Source: CALHRB01 sp964473465 (GTDB taxonomy: Bacteria; Bacteroidota; Ignavibacteria; Kapaibacteriales; UBA2268). From it: 11,528 bases of DNA. Position 1 is the stretch's first letter; each line of letters opens with the position of its first letter. The position numbers and the translations under genes are program-made. The notes under the pieces were generated by a model. The model searched no databases, was not told the DNA's origin, and was given only the letters and a program-made list of their open reading frames with translations. The DNA lies in assembly GCA_964473465.1 (NCBI GenBank), contig CAYYPE010000028.1, positions 1 to 11,528 of the forward strand, read 5' to 3'. Positions 1 to 4,774 of this stretch are shown here, piece by piece.

Positions 1-1
1 G

Positions 2-688
2 ATTGGTTGGGACAAAAATAAAAGGACTGAGAATATAATTTACACCATGGATGCATATGTATTAGGAGCATTACCTCCTTATAATTATCTATTAGGTGGA
101 AAATTATTATCATATCTTATTGCCTCGAAAGAATTAATAAATATTTATAAGAGAAAATACAAAAATCGAATAACCTCTATATCAAATAGAAAAGCAAATG
201 ATATTGCTTGCATATTTACAACAAGTTTGTATGGTAAGAGTTCTCAGTATAATCGCATAACATATAATGATATTAAACTTTACGAATTAATCGGTTATAC
301 TAAAGGTTATGGTTCTTTACATTTAACTGATGAAACATTTGATGCAATGATTGAACTATTGAAAGAAAAAAATATTCTAATTTTAAACAGATTTGGAGAC
401 GGGCCAAGTTGGAGAATGAGAGTTGTAAGATCAGTAGCAGATATTTTAGGCTTTGATTCTGATTTTCTTCTTCGGCATTCTTTTAAAAGGGCTATTTATT
501 TAACTCCATTAGCAAGTAATTATTTAGAATTCCTTAACGGAAATGATAAAAAACTAAAATATTATAATTTTTCAATAAAAGATTTATCAGAATATTGGCG
601 TAATAGATGGTATTTAAAGAGAAAAGATAACTTAGATATAAAAGAACGGGTGTTACATTTTAATAAAAAAGATTTTTGTGTTTTATAA
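2..688 (+). CDS. DruA-like DUF4338 protein, 5' end outside window
   Basis: The frame is open to the window edge: 15 codons (beginning IGWDKNKR) precede the first ATG at 47, so that ATG is probably internal and the gene is cut by the window. 228 residues are visible. Counting from M47, the recognisable DUF4338 blocks are DAYVLGALPPYNYLLGGKL (2-20), a TTSLYGKSSQYNR block (58-70), IGYTKGYGSLH (82-92), a GPSWRMRVV block (119-127), a YLTPLASN block (151-158) and an EYWRNRW block near 182-188. These match my memory of the family that includes DruA of the Druantia anti-phage system. The biochemical role of DruA is not established. The other Druantia genes (druB-E) are not downstream; a repeat and a T9SS gene follow instead. 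So this is either a solo DruA-like protein or a Druantia locus whose remaining genes lie upstream. The stop lies 9 nt before the GCCTAAC edge of the following repeat, as in an integron cassette. Family assignment is fairly sure; a defence role is inference. Confidence 0.8.
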   Translation: MGWDKNKRTENIIYTMDAYVLGALPPYNYLLGGKLLSYLIASKELINIYKRKYKNRITSISNRKANDIACIFTTSLYGKSSQYNRITYNDIKLYELIGYTKGYGSLHLTDETFDAMIELLKEKNILILNRFGDGPSWRMRVVRSVADILGFDSDFLLRHSFKRAIYLTPLASNYLEFLNGNDKKLKYYNFSIKDLSEYWRNRWYLKRKDNLDIKERVLHFNKKDFCVL

Positions 689-697
689 TGCTATTGC

Positions 698-875
698 GCC
701 TAACAGCGGCTATACGCCATTAAAACGGCGCATAGCCGCGAGACGTTCGACAAGATTCGCTGGGCTCATCTTGTCAAACGGGTCAGGGCAAAGCAGGGTT
801 CGCTCCGCGAACCATCGTCGAACAAGGGCTAAACAAAATAACGGGGTTACTTCACTTAGCCCTGACCCGTTATAT
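698..875 (+). repeat. Compound hairpin repeat with attC-like ends
   Basis: A GC-richer block in AT-rich surroundings, built of consecutive inverted repeats. Arm 1 pairs 706-718 with 727-739 (13 bp, one mismatch). Arm 2 pairs 744-756 with 768-780 (13 bp, one mismatch). Arm 3 pairs 777-789 with 859-871 (13 bp, AACGGGTCAGGGC with its complement) and encloses a perfect GGTTCGC-tcc-GCGAACC hairpin at 797-813. A competing pair, GGGCTAA 826-832 with TTAGCCC 856-862, is also possible. The left edge GCCTAAC (698-704) fits the attC R'' consensus RYYYAAC. The right edge GTTATAT (869-875) only approximates GTTRRRY. It begins 9 nt after a stop codon, as attC sites do in gene cassettes. However, the inner sequences next to the two edges do not pair as L''/L' boxes, and no integrase is in the window. 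It may instead be a dispersed repeat of cassette origin. Confidence 0.5.
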
Positions 876-928
876 CCTTTTTTTAATCCTCATTAAACCA
901 TTTTAATATTTTCGAGTCTAAATATTAA

Positions 929-945
929 TAAATAAATAAATAAAT
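929..945 (+). repeat. TAAA tetranucleotide repeat before a start codon
   Basis: Four tandem TAAA units plus a T occupy 929-945, directly before an ATG at 944 and a run of nine A at 947-955. The tract sits where the leader and ribosome-binding region of the next gene should be, and no Shine-Dalgarno motif is visible. A-rich leaders without a Shine-Dalgarno are common in Bacteroidota. Tetranucleotide tracts can also change length and alter expression, but a single sequence cannot show that. Confidence 0.5.
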
Positions 946-954
946 GAAAAAAAA

Positions 955-2490
955 ATGGATCAATTTAAATTCATCATTTTATTAGCAATACTTTTTGTAA
1001 ATTATCTTTATAGCCAAACTTTTATACCGAATGATCAACGGATAGGGGATTCTACGGTAAATTATGTAAACCCCGAAATATCACCTATTGGTAATTATAT
1101 GATTTGGATGGAAGTAGATACTGCTAATGGAATTTTTGGCAAAGTATGGCAATGCGGGATAGACCCCAATACAGGAGATTTAATACCACCTGATGGTAAG
1201 GGATTTAGTCCTTTTAATTCAAATATTTATGCAAGACCTGCTGACTGGGGTGTTGATAGTCTTGGTGTTTATTATGTAGGAGCAACATTTGCGGGGCAAA
1301 TAAAATTTGTACGTCCAACAAGTCCTACTGCTGCAATTGTTACAGATATAAATTTACCTATTATGAATAAAAGAAGAGTATTTTACCCATCCCAATTACA
1401 CGGAGTAAATAAGCGATTTGTAAGCTATATTCTCAATGATAGTGTAAATGGTTTTTCATCTAATACACATCAGAATTCGTATTATCAATTGCGTTTGCTC
1501 GATTTGGACAATACAGCTAATGATTACTTAATTGAGCAACAACGGAGTATATTTCCTGCTACTATACCAATGGACGTTATTGTTCCTCGATGGATTAAAG
1601 GCAGTTCATATTTAACTTTTGGATTCAGAGATGCAAATAATAAAGTACAGGCTAAAGAATTCAATGCATTTACACCTACAATTAGCCCTATACCTATAAC
1701 AAATGACTTAACAAACAAAATTGATGGCTATCCAGTTCTCAATTCTTTTACTGAAGAGCAATATTTTATGAGCGGTATTAATGCTACTGATACAGCTTAT
1801 TTTTATAAAAGAAATGGATTTGGACAAATGTTTGTTCAAAATGAAGTTGTAGTCCCCAAAACAATGAATCTTAAAAATCCTGCTTTTAATCAATCTCACG
1901 AACCATTTCTTTTGAATAATAAATTATATTCAACATTTCAAGTAAATAATAACGGCGGAAACTTTTTCGAAACAACTTTAAATCAACCAGGTGAAATTTG
2001 GATTACCACAATAGACCAAACACCTCAAAAAATGTGGTTGATAAGTAAATATGATAGTTCTTTAAATATATCCGAACCAGAGCCTTATATCGGAAAAAAA
2101 GGATGGGTATATTATTCTGCTGCTAAAATTGAGAAAAACAAGCCCTATTTAAAAAGAATGTTCCAATTAAGAAGATGTGAAACACCCTTCAGCACCGAAA
2201 CAAGTGTAATTGATAACCACCAAAGTTTTTTAATTTCTCCCAATCCCGCTTCTGATTATATTGAAATAAATATTGATAAAGTCATTCTGAGCGAAGCGAA
2301 GAATCCAGTAAAAATCTACAACACCCTCGGCGAATGTGTGATGACCGTAGGGGTAGAGCTTGCTCTACCCAAAAATGAATGGGCACAGCAGGCTATGCCC
2401 CTACAAAGAATTGATATTTCCCATTTGCCCGTCGGAATATATTTCCTTAAATTTGGAAATTATACAGAAAAATTTATGGTGCTGAGATGA
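955..2490 (+). CDS. T9SS-exported protein, propeller-like, function unknown
   Basis: 511 residues. A Sec signal peptide spans about 1-20 (hydrophobic FIILLAILFVNYLYS, probable cleavage before Q21). The body (about 25-410) is rich in beta-strand-like segments, with NPEISPIGNYMIWME (39-53) recalling WD40/TolB-like PD40 repeats. I recognise no catalytic motif and propose no function. The T9SS type A sorting domain begins at SFLISPNPASDYIEI (424-438), continues through KIYNTLGE (453-460) and ends in HLPVGIYFLKFGNYTEKFMVLR-type sequence. Two repeat-derived peptides interrupt it: VILSEAKNP (443-451) and a 20-residue VGVELALP-type insert (465-484). The ATG at 955 is used because an ATG at 944 (MKKKWIN) is out of frame and soon stops. 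One extra base in the nine-A run would join them as MKKKMDQFKF. The last four bases overlap the next start (ATGA), so the two genes are probably translationally coupled. Confidence 0.85.
   Translation: MDQFKFIILLAILFVNYLYSQTFIPNDQRIGDSTVNYVNPEISPIGNYMIWMEVDTANGIFGKVWQCGIDPNTGDLIPPDGKGFSPFNSNIYARPADWGVDSLGVYYVGATFAGQIKFVRPTSPTAAIVTDINLPIMNKRRVFYPSQLHGVNKRFVSYILNDSVNGFSSNTHQNSYYQLRLLDLDNTANDYLIEQQRSIFPATIPMDVIVPRWIKGSSYLTFGFRDANNKVQAKEFNAFTPTISPIPITNDLTNKIDGYPVLNSFTEEQYFMSGINATDTAYFYKRNGFGQMFVQNEVVVPKTMNLKNPAFNQSHEPFLLNNKLYSTFQVNNNGGNFFETTLNQPGEIWITTIDQTPQKMWLISKYDSSLNISEPEPYIGKKGWVYYSAAKIEKNKPYLKRMFQLRRCETPFSTETSVIDNHQSFLISPNPASDYIEINIDKVILSEAKNPVKIYNTLGECVMTVGVELALPKNEWAQQAMPLQRIDISHLPVGIYFLKFGNYTEKFMVLR
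2281..2305 (+). repeat. SEAKNP-encoding short repeat in T9SS domain
   Basis: A 25-bp GC-richer segment beginning GTCATTCTGAGCG, read in frame as VILSEAKN(P). It carries a short inverted repeat, ATTCT (2284-2288) with AGAAT (2300-2304). I know this sequence as a dispersed repeat that turns up in unrelated bacterial ORFs as a SEAKNP or complementary-strand peptide. It sits in the loop between the YIEINID strand and the KIYNTLGE strand. The neighbouring T9SS gene has a different element in the same loop. Confidence 0.65.
2347..2404 (+). repeat. 58-bp double-hairpin element, copy 1, in coding frame
   Basis: The outer ends are complementary: GTAGGGG (2347-2353) and CCCCTAC (2398-2404). Inside are two hairpins, each with a 9-base stem and 2-nt loop. 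The first is GGGTAGAGC-TT-GCTCTACCC (2351-2370, perfect). The second is GGGCACAGC-AG-GCTATGCCC (2381-2400, one mismatch). They are separated by AAAAATGAAT. With two flanking bases the element adds 20 residues in frame (VGVELALPKNEW and following) between the GECVMT and RIDISHLP segments of the sorting domain. The stem-loop symmetry at DNA level, in a protein segment absent from ordinary T9SS domains, points to insertion rather than protein-driven sequence. Confidence 0.85.
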
Positions 2491-4004
2491 AAATAATTGT
2501 TTTATTAATGATTCTTAACATATATCAACTTATTTCACAAAATGTACCGACAGACTGGGTTACTGTTAAAAATGATTTAAATCCAAAATTAAAACAGATT
2601 AACTTTACTCTCGACAAATTGAACAATGGAAAACACTTTCCAACTCATTATTGCACGAATCTTACATTAGCAAACAGCAATAGGGGTTACGATTTAATTA
2701 ATCAGACAAACCAACCATATCTTCTTGCTGCAATTGATAAAATACTTGAAGCTTATGAACTAATAGGTTTGAAAGCAATTGATATTACTATTCAATATCC
2801 AATTCTTGTCGAAAGTTTTAATAACTCCAATTTATATCTTGAATTTTATAAAAAAGTGTTCGAGCGAGTTAGAAAAAAAGGTTTTAAGATAATTGTCGGG
2901 GTTGAAGCCACATTTATTGATTCAATATGGAGCGAGCAAAGATTAGTTTCCGATGTTCAAAAATTTTATCAAGGTTTAAATCCAAATAGGTATAAAAATG
3001 AGAAAAAACTGATGTTTCAAACTATAATAAACCAGCTGAAACCTGATTATTTATCCTTTGAGAATGAACCAGAAACTCAAAAAGTCAACACAATGAATTT
3101 AATTGATTTCTCACCTCAAGCATTAGAGAGTTACGTTAAATATTATGTTTCCGGTCTTCAGAAAGGGACAACATTAGTTGGAGCGGGCGCTGGTACTTGG
3201 GACGATATTGAATATTTTCAAAGATTTTCAAATATTCCTGAGCTTGATTTTATAGATTTCCATCTTTATCCGATTAATCATAATTTATTTGATGACAAAG
3301 CTATTAAAATATTCGAACTCGCAAAAAATGGCAATAAAAAGTTATTAATCAGTGAATGCACCCTTTATAAAGTATCGGATAAAGAATTGACCAGTTCAAA
3401 TAATCCTGTAGCAATGAGCGCTTTGCTATATTCAAGAGATTGTTTTGATTTTTGGCATGAGGAAGATTCCTTATTTTTAAAAGCTATCATCAAGTATTCC
3501 AGTATATTTGAATCGCTTCTAACAAATTATTTTTGGCAACATCACTTTTTTCAATATATCCCATATTCATCTGAACAATTTGGCACTATGACACCGGGTC
3601 AGATAATGTTTTATATGCAACAACAAGGTTATCAAAATGGTTTAATCAAAAAATTATCTTGGTTTGGTGAATTGTTCAAAAAACTAATATCAGAATCAAC
3701 ATCAATTTATGAAGAAAAAAATCATAAGAATGAAATAATAATCTCCCCCAATCCCGCCCCGGATTATATTGAAATAAATCTTGATAGATGGAGCACATCT
3801 CGAAGATGGACTCCATCTGAAATCAAAATCTACTCCCCACTCGGCGAATGTATGATGACCGTAGGGGTAGAGCTTGCTCTCCCCAAAAATGAATGGGCAC
3901 AGCAAGCTATGCTCCTACAAAGAATCAATATTTCCCATTTGCCCGTCGGCTTATATTTCATTCAAATTGGAAATTATTCAGAAAAATTTTTAGTGGTGAG
4001 ATGA
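2487..4004 (+). CDS. Putative clan GH-A glycosidase with T9SS sorting domain
   Basis: 505 residues. The start ATG overlaps the preceding stop as ATGA. The signal peptide is about 1-18 (MKIIVLLMILNIYQLISQ). Residues 80-350 read as a (beta/alpha)8 barrel: strand LKAIDITIQYP (95-105), KGFKIIVGVEA (131-141), then PDYLSFENEPE (186-196) with E194 in the Asn-Glu-Pro position of the clan GH-A acid/base. These are followed by LDFIDFHLYPI (253-263) and KKLLISE (284-290), with E290 as the likely nucleophile at the end of strand 7. The family within the clan and the substrate cannot be told. The sorting domain starts at IIISPNPAPDYIEI (417-430) and holds two repeat inserts, near 433-445 and 459-478. It should be secreted to the surface or medium by T9SS. 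Coupling to the upstream protein suggests the two act together, for example as binder and enzyme (inference). Confidence 0.75.
   Translation: MKIIVLLMILNIYQLISQNVPTDWVTVKNDLNPKLKQINFTLDKLNNGKHFPTHYCTNLTLANSNRGYDLINQTNQPYLLAAIDKILEAYELIGLKAIDITIQYPILVESFNNSNLYLEFYKKVFERVRKKGFKIIVGVEATFIDSIWSEQRLVSDVQKFYQGLNPNRYKNEKKLMFQTIINQLKPDYLSFENEPETQKVNTMNLIDFSPQALESYVKYYVSGLQKGTTLVGAGAGTWDDIEYFQRFSNIPELDFIDFHLYPINHNLFDDKAIKIFELAKNGNKKLLISECTLYKVSDKELTSSNNPVAMSALLYSRDCFDFWHEEDSLFLKAIIKYSSIFESLLTNYFWQHHFFQYIPYSSEQFGTMTPGQIMFYMQQQGYQNGLIKKLSWFGELFKKLISESTSIYEEKNHKNEIIISPNPAPDYIEINLDRWSTSRRWTPSEIKIYSPLGECMMTVGVELALPKNEWAQQAMLLQRINISHLPVGLYFIQIGNYSEKFLVVR
3780..3821 (+). repeat. GATGGAG palindromic element, copy 1, in coding frame
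   Basis: A nested palindrome in the loop before the KIYSPLGE strand. The outer arms are AGATGGAG (3786-3793) and CTCCATCT (3811-3818), perfect over 8 bp. The inner arms are CATCT (3796-3800) and AGATG (3804-3808) around CGA. It is read as the DRWSTSRRWTPSE peptide, foreign-looking in a T9SS domain. A related copy lies outside the gene at 4009-4050. Confidence 0.75.
3861..3918 (+). repeat. 58-bp double-hairpin element, copy 2, in coding frame
   Basis: This copy matches the one at 2347-2404 at 55 of 58 positions. It lies at the same point of the second T9SS domain, after GECMMT and before RINISHLP. The three differences weaken the stems slightly (ACCC to CCCC, CAGG to CAAG, GCCCC to GCTCC), as expected for drift after the element or the whole domain was copied. 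Confidence 0.85.
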
Positions 4005-4008
4005 AAAC

Positions 4009-4050
4009 TTGACAGATGGAGCCCATCTTCGAGATGGACTTAATCTGAAA
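4009..4050 (+). repeat. GATGGAG palindromic element, copy 2, intergenic
   Basis: It begins 5 nt after the stop of the GH-A gene and aligns without gaps to the copy at 3780-3821, with a handful of mismatches. The inner hairpin is CCATCT-TCG-AGATGG-like (4023-4037). The outer right arm has decayed (TTAATCT in place of CTCCATCT). A second inverted repeat, TCTGAAA (4044-4050) with TTTCAGA (4062-4068), follows at once. It could help end the upstream transcript but lacks a T-tract. Confidence 0.65.
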
Positions 4051-4073
4051 CATATATAATATTTCAGAGTTAA

Positions 4074-4102
4074 TAAAAAAGCCCTTCGGGGCGCGGAGGG
4101 CT
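4074..4102 (-). terminator. Rho-independent terminator of hicBA
   Basis: Read on the minus strand, AGCCCT (4102-4097) pairs with AGGGCT (4085-4080) around a GC-rich loop. The stem is followed by a run of six T (4080-4075). It lies directly after the hicA stop. The plus strand has no T-tract after the hairpin, so it works best for the leftward hicBA transcript, which converges on the T9SS operon. Confidence 0.8.
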
Positions 4103-4103
4103 A

Positions 4104-4328
4104 TTAAATGTGTTTATTAAAGATTTCTAGTTCAACATCAATCTCTTTTAAAATCCGCTTTAATAGTATTGGAGAAACATCTCTATTCTTATGAATAGGA
4201 ATTGTGGTAGATTTTCCTTCATCATTCTTAAATTGTTTATGAGAACCTTTTTGCCTAACCTCATAAAAGCCAAGAATATTGAGAACTCTGATTATTTCAG
4301 AAGCCTATAAAACGGGATACTTAGGCAT
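4104..4328 (-). pseudogene. hicA: hicA-like toxin gene with amber stop at codon 8
   Basis: Conceptual translation is MPKYPVL, stop, ASEIIRVLNILGFYEVRQKG and so on to NKHI, 74 codons plus the TAA stop at 4104-4106. After the stop codon the HicA family features are intact: a GF.EVRQKGSHKQF block with the catalytic His of the double-stranded-RNA-binding-like fold (codon 30), and a TTIPIHKN block (codons 41-48). The TAG lies at 4307-4305. No ATG follows it in frame, so the full toxin should not be made unless the stop is suppressed or an atypical start is used. The start lies 2 nt beyond the hicB stop. Gene order is hicB then hicA, with a terminator right after. HicA toxins are mRNA interferases. 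Losing the toxin while keeping the antitoxin is a common decay route. A sequencing or assembly error at the TAG is the alternative. Confidence 0.8.
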
Positions 4329-4329
4329 A

Positions 4330-4539
4330 TTAAGCTAATACAAGGTTTTGGGTCCCGACAAACTCGCTTTCAAACTTTGGTTCGCCATCTTCTAACAGCA
4401 TTGCAATTACTTCAAGTAGATTCGCTCTTAGTTCTTCCAATGTTTCTCCCTGAGAATGAGCACCAGGAAATCCTGGAACATAACCAACATATAAATTGGT
4501 TTCAAAACATTTCTCAATAACTGCCGAATATGTACTCAT
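4330..4539 (-). CDS. hicB: HicB-family antitoxin
   Basis: 69 residues from ATG 4539. A TTG at 4542 would add one residue, but AAGGGA at 4550-4545 is spaced 5 nt from the ATG and favours it. The sequence MSTYSAVIEKC...YVGYVPGFPGAHSQGETLEELRANLLEVIAMLLED is a typical partial RNase-H-like HicB fold: the pattern YVGYVPGFPGAHSQGETLEE followed by an amphipathic helix. HicB binds and neutralises HicA, and longer HicBs also repress their promoter through a C-terminal DNA-binding domain. This one is short and I see no clear helix-turn-helix or ribbon after residue 55, so autoregulation is uncertain. Its partner reading frame is interrupted. Confidence 0.85.
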   Translation of the reverse strand: MSTYSAVIEKCFETNLYVGYVPGFPGAHSQGETLEELRANLLEVIAMLLEDGEPKFESEFVGTQNLVLA

Positions 4540-4590
4540 CAAATTCCCTTAATATAATCTGACTAAAGTTAGGTAACGTCTTTATATTGA

Positions 4591-4647
4591 ATTTATTATT
4601 ATGTGAAAACTACAATTTTTTCACAGAAATTTTTGGTGGTGAGATAA
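4591..4647 (+). pseudogene. Relic of a T9SS sorting-domain C-terminal tail
   Basis: Read in frame from 4591, this stretch gives IYYYVKTTIFSQKFLVVR then TAA (4645-4647), with a TGA directly upstream (4588-4590). The end matches the C-terminus of the GH-A protein (NYSEKFLVVR); over the last 27 nt including the stop, 23 bases agree. IYYVKT...KFLVVR is the usual last strand pair of a type A sorting domain. Nothing upstream in this frame continues the protein, since hicBA occupies that DNA. It is best read as the scar of a third T9SS gene, or of a duplicated tail, whose body was lost when hicBA came in. At about 19 codons a chance match is not excluded. Confidence 0.55.
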
Positions 4648-4774
4648 ATTGTTTTGAACATTCAAACCCTTTTTGTATTTTTCTTGTTCATTTATTACAA
4701 TATATCGATAAGATGAATGTAATAAAATCAAAAAAATTATCATATTAATATTACAAACTTAATGATATTAAATT

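Noticed and set aside
678..896. Open frame of 72 codons overlapping the end of the DruA-like gene
   Set aside because: It runs through the multi-arm inverted repeat, and its arginine-rich translation follows from the repeat's base composition. There is no ribosome-binding site and no recognisable protein features.
4692..4725. TTATTAC / GTAATAA inverted repeat upstream of the DUF262 gene
   Set aside because: Seven bases of pure AT-type pairing in a very AT-rich leader is within chance expectation. It is a possible operator only if conserved.
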